Assembly (NCBI GenBank): GCA_910583525.1
Contig: CAJTXL010000012.1
Span: forward strand, 16,811-80,810
Reading direction: 5' to 3'
DNA length: 64,000 bases
DNA from: an uncultured Muribaculaceae bacterium
Lineage (GTDB): Bacteria > Bacteroidota > Bacteroidia > Bacteroidales > Muribaculaceae
Shown: positions 9,103 to 18,954 of the stretch, piece after piece
Layout of the letters: each line of letters starts with the position of its first letter
Numbering within the stretch: position 1 is the stretch's first letter
Program-made: the position numbers and the translations under genes
Notes under the pieces: model-generated
Databases searched by the model: none
What the model saw: the letters and a program-made list of their open reading frames with translations, nothing else
Told to the model about the DNA's origin: nothing

Positions 9103-10775
9103 GTTCCAAAAACCTGATATATATATATTGCGTACTTATCGTACTCTGCGCATGCCTTGCATTTCCGCTCAGAGCCGAGCGGCAGAGAGCCTGCGCCGTC
9201 GACTCTGCGCTCGTCGCCCTCGACATTGAAATAGGCCGAGCCGGTGAATATCGAGCCCGGAAAGAAAACAAGATAAGCATGCTGCGTAATATGTTGGTGC
9301 GCTCCCGGTCGGCAAAGGAGCGCTTCATGCTGAGTCACTCCCTTTACGACGAGTATCGTTTCTACCAATCCGATTCGGCCTATGTCTATGCCCGTGCCAT
9401 GGCTGATGAAGCGGCTCGAAGCGGCGACCAGATAGAGGAAAATTCCGCCCGTATAGCCTTGATGGAGTGTTATACTACCGTTGGCCTTTTCAAAGAAGCT
9501 GCCGAGCAGTTGGCCGAAATCGACAAGAGCCTTCTTCCTCGCGAGGATGTGCCGGAGTTCCTCGACATATGCTGTAAACTCTATCAGAACATGGAATCGT
9601 ATGTCGGTAATTGGAAACCCCTGAACACTGTCTATCATGATTTGAGGAGAGATGTATACCGGGAAATCGACACGATAGTGCCTCCTGATATGTTTATCCA
9701 TGCCACATCCCGTATCGAGCGTGAGCGCATGGACAACGAACCTTTGGAGAAAAGCATTGCCGGACGTTTGGCAATATGCAATATGACCGATGCCACCGAC
9801 CATCAGCAGGCCGTGAATGCTTCGCTGTTGGGTGCATATTACCGCGTGTGCGGTGATACCGACAAAGCAATCTACTGGTTGGCGATGTCGGCCATTTTCG
9901 ACATACGTTCATGTACACGCGAAACTACGGCGGCAAAAGACTTGGCATGGGAAATGTATCTAAGGGGCGACCTGCATCGCGCGAACCGCTACATACACCT
10001 GGCTCTTGACGATGCCAATTTCTACGGCTCGCGCATACGCAGCATAGAGATAAACTCAATGATGCCGACCATCGAAAGCAGCCGTTACATGGTGTTGAGC
10101 AATCAGAGGCTGCTGCTCATATTCGTGGTGGCGACAGTCGTGTGCCTGTTGCTGTTGAGTCTCTATCTTTTCATAAAACTCAAAAAACGCAACAGAAGGC
10201 TTAACGAGTCGCACCTTGAAATACGGCAAAAATCACAGGAACTGGAAGACGCCAATGCCAACTTACAGCATCTCAACGCCAATTTAAGCGACCTTAACGG
10301 CTTGCTTAAAGAAGCCAACGAAATCAAAGACCAATATATAATACAGTCGCTCTACGGCAATTCAGACTTTGTCGGCGACGTGGAGGGTAAAGTACGCGTG
10401 GCCGTCGCGAAAATAAAGTCGGGACATGCCGACAAAGCCCTTAAACCACTTTCGGAAATCGGAATCAAGCGCGAGCGCGAACGTATGTTCAACTCATTCG
10501 ACAGCGCATTTCTGAAGCTGTTCCCCAACTTTATAGATGAGTTCAATAAATTATTTCCGCCTGAACACCGAATCCTTACACAAGGCGAGACTCTTCCTAC
10601 CGAAATACGCATTTTCGCCCTTATGCGGCTCGGCATCAGCAATCCGTCGGAAGTGGCGAACTATCTGAATTTGTCGGTAAATACCGTGTACGTCTATAAA
10701 ACAAAAATAAAGTCGCGCTCGGCTGTTGACAAGGACGATTTTGACAGCCTTGTAATGTCCATTCCCAAACCGTAG
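9099..10775 (+). CDS. DUF6377-type membrane regulator (TPR, TM, coiled coil, HTH-like)
   Basis: A 558-residue protein. ATG 9099 overlaps the racemase stop by 4 bp; an in-frame upstream extension is a shadow of the racemase gene. Residues 1-26 are a signal or membrane anchor, followed by a periplasmic helical TPR-like region (about 40-325), a single membrane segment (about 336-360), a cytoplasmic coiled coil (about 362-412) and a C-terminal region (about 498-540, ALMRLGISNPSEVANYLNLS) that reads like a helix-turn-helix of the LuxR kind. This matches DUF6377 proteins, which often sit next to SusC/SusD loci. Here it directly precedes a PUL, so it may sense a glycan in the periplasm and control it. 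That regulatory role is inferred. Confidence 0.82.
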   Translation: MSSKNLIYIYCVLIVLCACLAFPLRAERQRACAVDSALVALDIEIGRAGEYRARKENKISMLRNMLVRSRSAKERFMLSHSLYDEYRFYQSDSAYVYARAMADEAARSGDQIEENSARIALMECYTTVGLFKEAAEQLAEIDKSLLPREDVPEFLDICCKLYQNMESYVGNWKPLNTVYHDLRRDVYREIDTIVPPDMFIHATSRIERERMDNEPLEKSIAGRLAICNMTDATDHQQAVNASLLGAYYRVCGDTDKAIYWLAMSAIFDIRSCTRETTAAKDLAWEMYLRGDLHRANRYIHLALDDANFYGSRIRSIEINSMMPTIESSRYMVLSNQRLLLIFVVATVVCLLLLSLYLFIKLKKRNRRLNESHLEIRQKSQELEDANANLQHLNANLSDLNGLLKEANEIKDQYIIQSLYGNSDFVGDVEGKVRVAVAKIKSGHADKALKPLSEIGIKRERERMFNSFDSAFLKLFPNFIDEFNKLFPPEHRILTQGETLPTEIRIFALMRLGISNPSEVANYLNLSVNTVYVYKTKIKSRSAVDKDDFDSLVMSIPKP

Positions 10776-10964
10776 CTCCAGCGCCCAGCCTCTTGCAGGT
10801 TTCTCAAATCTGCCGTTTTTCTATAATCACACTATCATTTTGGCCCGATGTCGCCTCTTAATTCCGAGGTGGCAAAACCTTAATTTGCATACGTTAAAAT
10901 TTGCGCAAAGTGCTTATATTCAAAAATTTCATACATTAATTATCTTAAAATCGGGTGTAACGTA

Positions 10965-10994
10965 TTGACAAGACTGTGGCAGGTGCTAATTTTG
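10965..10994 (+). promoter_or_regulatory. Canonical Bacteroidota promoter of the alpha-glucan PUL
   Basis: TTG (10965-10967), exactly 19 bp, then TAATTTTG (10987-10994): a textbook -33/-7 pair. The start of transcription should fall near 11000, giving a leader of roughly 65 nt before the SusC ATG at 11068. The preceding 190 bp (10776-10964) contain no gene; they are A+T rich and are the likely site for a regulator. Confidence 0.8.
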
Positions 10995-11067
10995 CAAGCG
11001 TCGAGCCGACTTATCGACACTGCAAAAAATACTTTAACCTTAAATATAAACCTAATCTTTAATCTTA

Positions 11068-14052
11068 ATGAAAAAGCGAGTACAAAAACTACTCTTTTGC
11101 GTGTTTTTGGTGATACTGGCTATGGGCAGCCTTCCGGCAGCGGCACAAGCGGTAAATCTCAAAGGCACCGTGGTTGACTCTCGTACCGAGGAGCCGTTAA
11201 TCGGCGCATCGGTCGTCGTTTCTAAAAACGGTTCACAAGCAACTGTCAGTGACATCGACGGCAATTTCACTCTCGACGGAGTTGCGAAAAATGCGGTTAT
11301 AAAAGTATCCTATATAGGATATAAATCTGCCGAAATTCCTGTAGACGGACGCTCCGACCTGCGCATCGCCCTTACAGAAGACAGCGAGCTTTTGGGTGAG
11401 GTCGTAGTAATAGGCTACGGTACGATGGACAAGAAAGAACTTACTTCGGCCATTTCGCACATAGGCGAGAAAGACTTTTTGAAAGTAAGTTCAATCGACC
11501 CTTCTATGATGATTCAGGGTAAAGTGCCGGGTGTGTCAATCACCAATACCGGTGCAGGTGACCCCAACAATCAGGCATCAATACAAATTCGCGGAGTCAG
11601 TTCGCGCAGCGCGGGTCTCGGCCCTCTGATTGTGATTGACGGAATTCCCGGCGGAAACCTCACAAACATAAATCCCAACGACATAGCTTCGTTCGACATA
11701 CTCAAGGACGGTGCTGCGGCTGCAATCTACGGCACGCGTGGTTCTAACGGCGTGATACTCATTACAACCAAGAAGGGGCAGCGCGACGGTGTGGTGCACG
11801 TAGGCTACAACGGTTCGGTAAGTGCCAATGTGGCCGACCATGAACTGAAAATGCTCGATGCCGACATGTACCGTGCACTACGCGCCGGCAGTTTCAACGG
11901 TAACGACTTGGGTGGCAACGACAACTGGCTCGATGCCGTGACGCGTACCGGCTGGACCAACCAGCACACTCTGACGGTGAGCGGCGGCACCGAGACAAAC
12001 AATTACCGCGCCTCAGTCGACTACCGCAATGCCGATGGTGTCGACCGTTATTCGAACCGAGAGGAATACGGAGCACGTGCCTCTATCTGGCAGACGGCCT
12101 TGGACGGTCTGTTCACTTTCAACCTCAATATAGCTCCGCGCATCATCCAACGCAAGGTCGCTTCGTGGGATGTGTTCCGCAATGCTTTGGAAATCAACCC
12201 TACGACTCCTATCATGGATGAGGATAACCCCGGCCGTTACACTGCCATCCTCGGTCAGGCCGCCGGCTACAATCCTGTCGAACTTATCGACCTTGAAAAA
12301 AATGAGGCCGAAACAAAACTTCTCGACTGGGATGCCACCGCACGCGTAAATCTGCTGCCTCTGCTGCTCAAAGAAGACAAAGGCAAGCACACACTCGACA
12401 CTCAGATTACATTTGCCGACCACGAATCGTCGAACAACAACAAATGGTTCCGCCCGTCAACATCGACCATTGCCATTGCAAACGGTTACGAAGGCGAGGC
12501 GTCGCGCTCCTACAGCAAGACTTCGCAGCGCATAGTGGAATGGCTGGCAAACTACGGCGGACATTTCGGCGGCCACAATCTCAAGGCAATGCTCGGTTAT
12601 TCATACCAGTATACGGTGAGCGAAAGTCTCAATGCCGAGAACAAAGACTTCGCCAACGACGGCCTCGGCGCCGACAACCTCGGCAACGGACAGTATGCCA
12701 ACGAAGAAGGGCATATCAACATGGGCTCATTTAAAGAAGACTCGAAACTAATCGCATTCTTCGGTCGTGTGAGCTACGACTTTAAGGGCAAATATTTGCT
12801 TACGGCCTCACTTCGCCACGAAGGTTCATCGAAATTCGGCAAAAAACACAAGTGGGGCGACTTCCCGGCCGTGTCTGCCGGCTGGCGTATCAGCTCTGAA
12901 GATTTCATGAAAGACCTCACATGGCTCAACGACCTTAAAATCCGTGCCGACTACGGCGAAACCGGCAACCAGGATTTTGCCAACTACCGCTCGCTATCTA
13001 CCATGTCGGGTGCCGGATATGTTTACTATCAGGGCAAATGGATACAGGTGTGGGGCCCGGGCAAGAATGTCAATGCCGACCTCAAATGGGAAAAGGCAAA
13101 GAACTGGAACGTAGGCCTCGATTTTGCCATGTTCGACAACAAATTCTCAGGTTCGCTCAACTACTACAGCCGTCGCCAGTCTGATTTGTTGGGCGACTAC
13201 AACGTGCCCGTTCCCCCGTATCTGCACAACTCTACATTTGTCAACGTAGGCACAATGCGTAACAGCGGTTTCGAGTTCGACCTGCACTATCAGCCCATAG
13301 CCACACGCGACTGGGACTACTCAATCGACTTCATCGGCGCAACGTGCAGCAACAAGTTTGTCAGCTTCAGCAACGGCAAGTATGTGGGGCAGGACTATTA
13401 CGATGACGTCTGGACCGGCGACCCCTATCCGATGCACACCCTGCAGCGCATTCAGGCCGGCGAGCGCGTGGGCAACTTCTTCATGCTCAAATACGCCGGT
13501 ATCGACGATGACGGCAATTTCGTAGTCTACAACAAGAAAGGCGAGATGATTCCGGCCGCCGAGGCCCGCGACGACGACCGTCAGATTGTCGGCAACGGAC
13601 TGCCTAAGTTCACCGCTTCGATGACACATAATCTGCGTTGGCGTAACTGGGATTTGAGCGTGTTCTTCCGTGGTGCCTTCGGCTACGATATCTTCAACAC
13701 CCAGGACTTCTATTACGGCACACAGTCATTCACCGGCAACGTACTTCAAAAGGCATATACCAAGAATGCCAAAATCAAAGGGCCGCAGGTTGTTAGCGAC
13801 TATTATCTGGAAAAAGGCGACTATGTGAAGCTCGACATGGTGTCGCTCGGCTATACATGGAACGTAAACGCACGCTTCCTTAAAAAACTGAGGGTCAACT
13901 TTACGGCCAAGAACCTTGCCACATTCACACGCTACAGCGGCCTCGACCCGGCTTCGGTGCAGGTAAACGGCCTCAACCCCGGTGCTACGGGCTCGCGGAC
14001 ATACTATCCCAACTGCCGTCAGTTTATTCTCGGACTGCAAATCGACTTCTAA
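11068..14052 (+). CDS. susC: SusC/RagA-family TonB-dependent outer-membrane transporter
   Basis: A 994-residue TonB-linked porin. After a signal peptide (1 to ~27, ending AAAQA) comes a carboxypeptidase-regulatory-like domain (about 30-115, VNLKGTVVDSRTEEPLIGAS), the TonB-interacting segment (EVVVIGYGT), a plug domain (about 125-235) and a 22-strand barrel ending in a terminal aromatic (LQIDF). It imports oligosaccharides using TonB energy, with SusD as its lid. No anti-sigma-interacting N-terminal extension is present, so regulation by a trans-envelope ECF switch is unlikely. It is first in the PUL operon; the SusD reading frame begins 11 bp downstream. Confidence 0.96.
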   Translation: MKKRVQKLLFCVFLVILAMGSLPAAAQAVNLKGTVVDSRTEEPLIGASVVVSKNGSQATVSDIDGNFTLDGVAKNAVIKVSYIGYKSAEIPVDGRSDLRIALTEDSELLGEVVVIGYGTMDKKELTSAISHIGEKDFLKVSSIDPSMMIQGKVPGVSITNTGAGDPNNQASIQIRGVSSRSAGLGPLIVIDGIPGGNLTNINPNDIASFDILKDGAAAAIYGTRGSNGVILITTKKGQRDGVVHVGYNGSVSANVADHELKMLDADMYRALRAGSFNGNDLGGNDNWLDAVTRTGWTNQHTLTVSGGTETNNYRASVDYRNADGVDRYSNREEYGARASIWQTALDGLFTFNLNIAPRIIQRKVASWDVFRNALEINPTTPIMDEDNPGRYTAILGQAAGYNPVELIDLEKNEAETKLLDWDATARVNLLPLLLKEDKGKHTLDTQITFADHESSNNNKWFRPSTSTIAIANGYEGEASRSYSKTSQRIVEWLANYGGHFGGHNLKAMLGYSYQYTVSESLNAENKDFANDGLGADNLGNGQYANEEGHINMGSFKEDSKLIAFFGRVSYDFKGKYLLTASLRHEGSSKFGKKHKWGDFPAVSAGWRISSEDFMKDLTWLNDLKIRADYGETGNQDFANYRSLSTMSGAGYVYYQGKWIQVWGPGKNVNADLKWEKAKNWNVGLDFAMFDNKFSGSLNYYSRRQSDLLGDYNVPVPPYLHNSTFVNVGTMRNSGFEFDLHYQPIATRDWDYSIDFIGATCSNKFVSFSNGKYVGQDYYDDVWTGDPYPMHTLQRIQAGERVGNFFMLKYAGIDDDGNFVVYNKKGEMIPAAEARDDDRQIVGNGLPKFTASMTHNLRWRNWDLSVFFRGAFGYDIFNTQDFYYGTQSFTGNVLQKAYTKNAKIKGPQVVSDYYLEKGDYVKLDMVSLGYTWNVNARFLKKLRVNFTAKNLATFTRYSGLDPASVQVNGLNPGATGSRTYYPNCRQFILGLQIDF

Positions 14053-14063
14053 TACCAAACGAC

Positions 14064-15784
14064 ATGAAACCATATATATTCATCGCCGCCACAATGGCCT
14101 TGGCCGCCGCATCTTGTACCGACCTCGACGAAACGGTCTACAGCGAAGTGATGAGCGACAACTACTATAATACCAAGATGGACGTCATCCGCGCCGTGAA
14201 CCGTCCGTTCGAACATATGTATTGGGGAATACAGCAGCGCATGCCCCTCAATGAACTGTCTGCCGACCAGATTATTACCCCGACACGCGATTCCTGGTGG
14301 ACCGACGGCGGAAAGTGGGAGAGAATCCACTACCACAATTTCGACCCCGAAATGCCATATATCACCGAGGAGTGGGAAGGTGATTTCAAGGGAATAATGT
14401 TCTGCAACTACGTAATCGAAGACCTCGAACGCCTCGACGGCACCCGTTTCGGCTTTACCGAAGATGAGTTTTCGTCGATGAAGATGCAGTGCCGTGTTAT
14501 GGCGCCTACTGCTATCTGCGACTGCTCGACATCTTCCGCAATGTGCCGTCCTATCCGAGCACCGACCCGGCTTCGTCCGACGGTAAGCAGTTGGCGCCCA
14601 AGGCTCTGTTCGAGCTTATAGAGAGCGAACTTCTCGAAGCGCTTCCGCTTATATCCACGAAGGTCGGCAACGGCGGCAACCAGGGCTTGCAGGGACAGTT
14701 CAACAAGGCCTGTGTGGCATCGTTGCTCGCACGCCTTTACCTCAATGCCGAAGTCTATATCGGAGAAGACCGCTATGCCGACGCTGCAAAATATGCCAAG
14801 GGCGTTGTCGACGGCGACTATGGTTACTACAAGGTGGCCGACCGCTGGGATGAAGCTTTTGATTGGGACAACGGAACTTCCGACGAAGTGATTTTCGGTT
14901 TTTCGAGCGCATATGCCTATGCCGGTTCTGCGTGGCTCTACAAGGGCGACACTTATTGGTGGAGTGTGCCGCAGCAATTCGAATACTATGTGAACGACTC
15001 GGGCTCTGACCTCGGCGACCACAACTGCAAATATGCTTGCACGCCCTCTTACGACCTCAGTGGCAATCTCTACACCTATACTTTGGGCAACACTGTCGAG
15101 AAATTCCGCAAATATCCGTCGGACGTGCGACTGAAGCTATACCGCAATCTCGGCAACTCCACACGCGAAGGCTTGTTCGTGTTCGGTTCGCTCGATGTCG
15201 TGAAAGACGGCAAACGAGGTAAAATGACAGACCCTTCGGGCGCCTATGAACTGTATATACGCGATGCCGTGGGCCAATTTAAAGGTCTGCGTCCTAACCA
15301 GTGGCCGAAAAACAAGACCAGCAATCTGCGTTCGGGCGACCACCAGAGCGGATACCATTTTGTGAAATATCCTCTATATTCCGATGAGGAACAGGGTCAC
15401 GGTGAAGCGGATTACACCGAAATCCGTCTTCCCGAAATGATTTACACTTTGGCCGAATGCCGCTTCCGTGCCGGACAGACAAAAGAGGCCGGCACATTGC
15501 TCAACAGTGTGCGTAAGCGCAACTACCCGGCAGAAGACTGGCAGGATGTCCTCTACGAACCCGAAGGCCGCGTGAAGCTCACCGAGCAGGAACTGCTCGA
15601 CGAGTGGGGACGCGAATTCTTCGCCGAAGGCCGTCGACGCATCGACCTAATACGCTTCGGCAAGTTCAACAGCGGTTCGTGGTGGGACAAGCAGCCCGAT
15701 GCCGACGACCATACCGAAATCTTCCCCATTCCGCGTACAGCCATGGAAACCAACCATGCCCTGGTGCAGAACACGGGATATTAA
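14064..15784 (+). pseudogene. susD: SusD-family nutrient-binding lipoprotein, interrupted by a frameshift
   Basis: The N-terminal part reads in one frame from ATG 14064 (lipobox AAASC, C18), with typical SusD text up to about residue 146. The rest, AYCYLRLLDIF through to the end at 15784 (EIFPIPRTAMETN), lies in another frame open from 14468. At about 14500 the text ATG-GCGCC-TAC is one base short: restoring a C to give ATG-CGC-GCC-TAC recreates the conserved RAYCYLRLLDIF. So one 1-bp deletion accounts for the break. Without it the protein would be about 573 residues, normal for SusD. Every downstream gene is intact. The cause may be a real mutation, a phase-like change or a sequencing error. 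Confidence 0.88.
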
Positions 15785-15805
15785 ACCTGCTAAAAAAGAA
15801 TATTC

Positions 15806-17527
15806 ATGAACATGATAAATAAAGTCGCTTGCGGCGCCGCTATGCTCGCCGCAATATGCGCCACATCGGGATGTGATGCCGAGAAAGACCTCGTAACAGT
15901 GACAATCCCCGAAAAAGACATTGCATACGAGCAGCTCTACATCGTAGGCTACGCTGTTAAAGGCTACACCGACAACGACCCCTTCGTGTCAAACACCGCC
16001 ATCGAGATGGACCGCACCGACAATCCCAATGTGTTTACCAAACGCATCGAGATGTACCACTATGCAGACAACAAGCAGTTCAAATTCTGCGATGCGGCCG
16101 ACGATTGGGACAAAATACACTATATCGTGCCCGAATCGGGTGTGCAGGACGGTACTTCATACGCCTACCTCAACATCGGTGAAGACGGCTACAACAAAGC
16201 CGCCGTATGCTCTGAAATGACAGGCAACCTGCGCGACCATTTCTGGGGCATCCATGAGGGTGATGACGGTGTGTACGACCTCACAATCAACGCCAAAACA
16301 CTCGAAGTGACCGTAACATTGGTCGAAAAGAAAGAAGAACCGTTCGAAATCGCCGAACTGTGGATGGTAGGCTCTGCGACCCCTGCCGCCTGGGACATCA
16401 ACAATCCCGTGGAAATGACCCGTGTTGCCGACGGTGTATTCGAATACGAAGGCCCGCTCTACGAAGGCGAGATGAAGATGAAGCTCAAAAACGACGGCAA
16501 GTGGGAAGGCCAATTTCTGATGGCTCCCGAAGAGAACTCCGCTATCACCAAAGACGGCTGTGCCTCACCGAAGGCCGTATTCTCGCCCACCGGCAGCCCC
16601 GACGTCAAATGGCTCGTGCGCGATGAGGGCAACTACCGTGTTACCGTCGATGCCACAGGCGGAAAAGATGACATTACAATCGCCGCCGTATATCTTGGCG
16701 AAGTCGTACGCGATCCCGAGTTGTTCATGCTCGGCAATGCCGTACAGTGCTTCAGTTCCAACTCGGCATATCTGATGGACTACGACGATGTTACCGGCAC
16801 ATTCTCTTGGGAAGGCCCGATATATTACGATGACAATACGGCAACGCCGCAGAACCACAACAAGCAGTTCAAATTCTGCACCAGGCAGGCCGACTGGAAC
16901 GCCACCGACTACTACGTGCCATCTGATGCTGCCGCCGACGGCGACATCCACATAATAGGGGCCGATGCCGACTACACCATGAAGCTCTCGACATGGAAAG
17001 ACGGACAGACGGGTGTCGACGCTTTCTGGGGAATAGCTCCCGGGGCCGACGGCACATACCGCATAGTAGTAAACCCCGAAACCCTTACTGTAACCATAAC
17101 CCGTACAGGCGACTGTGAGCCGCAGCCCGAGCTTGAGCTTGAAACAGAACTGTACTTCCAGGGTGTGGCCGGCGAGGCCGGAACCGACTCCAACAATCCC
17201 GGCGTAGAACTGACCCGTATCGACGACACCCATCGTTTCTATTGGGAAGGGGAATTGTACTATACCGACCGCGAAAACAACCGCCAGTTCAACTTCATTA
17301 CCTCGAAGGGCAACTGGGACAGCGTCTACTTCCTGGTTCCGGCCGAAGGCGATTCCGACTCTTACCGTCAGCTTGTGAAAGACGGTGGAGTGTACCCCAT
17401 GAAACGCATACGCGGAGCCGGTCAGCCACTGAGCGCATCGTGGGGTATTGCCGAAGAAGACAACGGCAAATACCGCGTGGAGGCCGACCTCGAAGCAATG
17501 ACCGTAAGCGTCACAAAACTTGATTAA
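15806..17527 (+). CDS. SusE/SusF-like surface glycan-binding lipoprotein with four modules
   Basis: A 573-residue lipoprotein (lipobox ATSGC, C23). After a short linker, four tandem beta-sandwich modules of the SusE/SusF starch-binding type can be seen. Each opens with a variant of LYIVG / LWMVG / LFMLG / LYFQG (near residues 45, 187, 304 and 447) and three contain a KQFKF or RQFNF strand followed by a W. Such modules bind alpha-glucan helices or oligosaccharides at the cell surface. The gene follows SusD by 21 bp and precedes a related three-module protein that has a different anchoring signal. Naming it SusE or SusF would be arbitrary. The carbohydrate bound is inferred. Confidence 0.88.
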   Translation: MNMINKVACGAAMLAAICATSGCDAEKDLVTVTIPEKDIAYEQLYIVGYAVKGYTDNDPFVSNTAIEMDRTDNPNVFTKRIEMYHYADNKQFKFCDAADDWDKIHYIVPESGVQDGTSYAYLNIGEDGYNKAAVCSEMTGNLRDHFWGIHEGDDGVYDLTINAKTLEVTVTLVEKKEEPFEIAELWMVGSATPAAWDINNPVEMTRVADGVFEYEGPLYEGEMKMKLKNDGKWEGQFLMAPEENSAITKDGCASPKAVFSPTGSPDVKWLVRDEGNYRVTVDATGGKDDITIAAVYLGEVVRDPELFMLGNAVQCFSSNSAYLMDYDDVTGTFSWEGPIYYDDNTATPQNHNKQFKFCTRQADWNATDYYVPSDAAADGDIHIIGADADYTMKLSTWKDGQTGVDAFWGIAPGADGTYRIVVNPETLTVTITRTGDCEPQPELELETELYFQGVAGEAGTDSNNPGVELTRIDDTHRFYWEGELYYTDRENNRQFNFITSKGNWDSVYFLVPAEGDSDSYRQLVKDGGVYPMKRIRGAGQPLSASWGIAEEDNGKYRVEADLEAMTVSVTKLD

Positions 17528-17548
17528 CCAACTTAAAACACATTCATA

Positions 17549-18940
17549 ATGAAACATTCAATTGCCAAAAGCATAATGGCCTTAGCCCTTGCATTCAGCG
17601 CATCTGCGGCTTATGCCGAACTTCCCCAACAGCTCTACATGATAGGAGACGCTACTGTAGCCGAATGGGATTGTGATAATCCTTTGGAACTGACAAAAGA
17701 GTCTGACACCAAATTCACCATCACCACAAATCTGTTTGTCGGCGAGTTCAAATTCCCTTGGGTGAAAGGCGGCGCCATGTGGAGCAGCAAAACCTACATG
17801 CCTATGAACAACGGTGCAGAAGTGGGCACTGCCGGTCTGTCGGCCGACAACCGAGAGTTCTATCTGTCGCCTAACGGACAGCCCGACGAAAAATGGAAAG
17901 TCACGACTGCCGGTCGATATCAAATCACCCTCAATCTTGAAAACAGCGGTGAATTCGGCACCATCGATGTGAAATATCTCGGCGAGTGCGCCAATATGAT
18001 ATATATGCTCGGCTCGGCGGTGGGCAAATGGGATTCCACCGGTGGCAAGGCTCTCATTGAAGAAGGTGACGGCAAATATGTATGGGAAGGCACCATCGGC
18101 TATTCCGACGAAGACAAGTGCTTAAAATTCTGCGAGACTCGCGGCAATTGGGACCAAGTGACATTCTTTGTTCCCGACCATGTCGATTACAACGGCAACG
18201 TGCTCAAAATAGCCCCGGGGACATACGACTACATGGAAAGCACCGAATACGTCAATAACCAGGGCGGCAACCTCAAAGACTGGTTCTGGGGTGTCGAAGA
18301 AGGCAAAACGGGCAAATACCGCGTGACTGTCGACACAAACACCAAAAAGATGAGTCTCGACCTCATTGAGCTTTATGCCTTCGATAAAGACAATGTCAAC
18401 GAACTGTATATGCTCGGCCTCGCTGCCGAAAGCTTCAACTCCGAAGAGCCCTTGGCTATGACTGCGCTCGGCGACGGCCGGTTCTCATGGAAAGGTACGC
18501 TGAATTATAATACTAACGACGGCGACGACAACCACGCCAACAAACAGTTCAAATTCTGCACCCCGAAAGGAGCTTGGAACCAGGTGTACTATCTCGTCCC
18601 GCTTGCCGCAACGGCCGACGGATACATCGAGAAAGTCGGAGAAGGCACATATCCGCTCAAAGACTGCACATGGCTCTACGGACAGCAGGGCGTCGACGCA
18701 TTCTTCGGCGTGAATGAGGGTGTTGACGAAGAATACACCGTTACCGTCGATACCCGTGCCATGAACGTCACCCTTTCGAAATCGATTTCGACAAATGCAA
18801 TTGAGGGCATTGAGACAAGCCGGGCTACCGCAGAAGCAGTCTATACACTCCAGGGAGTCCGCGTATACGGCGACAATTGTCCTGCCGGGCTTTATCTGGT
18901 AAAATATAGCGACGGCTCGGTACGCAAAATCCGCAAATAA
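17549..18940 (+). CDS. SusF-like glycan-binding protein with T9SS sorting domain
   Basis: A 463-residue protein with a standard signal peptide (ending SAAYA) and no lipobox. Three tandem SusE/SusF-type modules follow (openings QLYMIG, MIYMLG and ELYMLG near 27, 150 and 291; modules two and three keep the CLKFC / KQFKFC strand). The C-terminus (VYTLQGVRVYG, CPAGLYLVKYSDGS, RKIRK) is a short type A T9SS sorting domain. This binding protein should therefore leave the cell through T9SS and not through lipoprotein export, unlike its upstream paralog. The same YSDGS-RK ending recurs in the next gene. Modules are certain; the export route is inferred from the tail. Confidence 0.87.
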   Translation: MKHSIAKSIMALALAFSASAAYAELPQQLYMIGDATVAEWDCDNPLELTKESDTKFTITTNLFVGEFKFPWVKGGAMWSSKTYMPMNNGAEVGTAGLSADNREFYLSPNGQPDEKWKVTTAGRYQITLNLENSGEFGTIDVKYLGECANMIYMLGSAVGKWDSTGGKALIEEGDGKYVWEGTIGYSDEDKCLKFCETRGNWDQVTFFVPDHVDYNGNVLKIAPGTYDYMESTEYVNNQGGNLKDWFWGVEEGKTGKYRVTVDTNTKKMSLDLIELYAFDKDNVNELYMLGLAAESFNSEEPLAMTALGDGRFSWKGTLNYNTNDGDDNHANKQFKFCTPKGAWNQVYYLVPLAATADGYIEKVGEGTYPLKDCTWLYGQQGVDAFFGVNEGVDEEYTVTVDTRAMNVTLSKSISTNAIEGIETSRATAEAVYTLQGVRVYGDNCPAGLYLVKYSDGSVRKIRK

Positions 18941-18954
18941 GCCCTTGCCGAAAA

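Noticed and set aside
14489..14510. Programmed frameshift site in SusD
   Set aside because: No X-XXY-YYZ slippery heptamer or clear downstream pseudoknot; a 1-bp deletion explains the data more simply.
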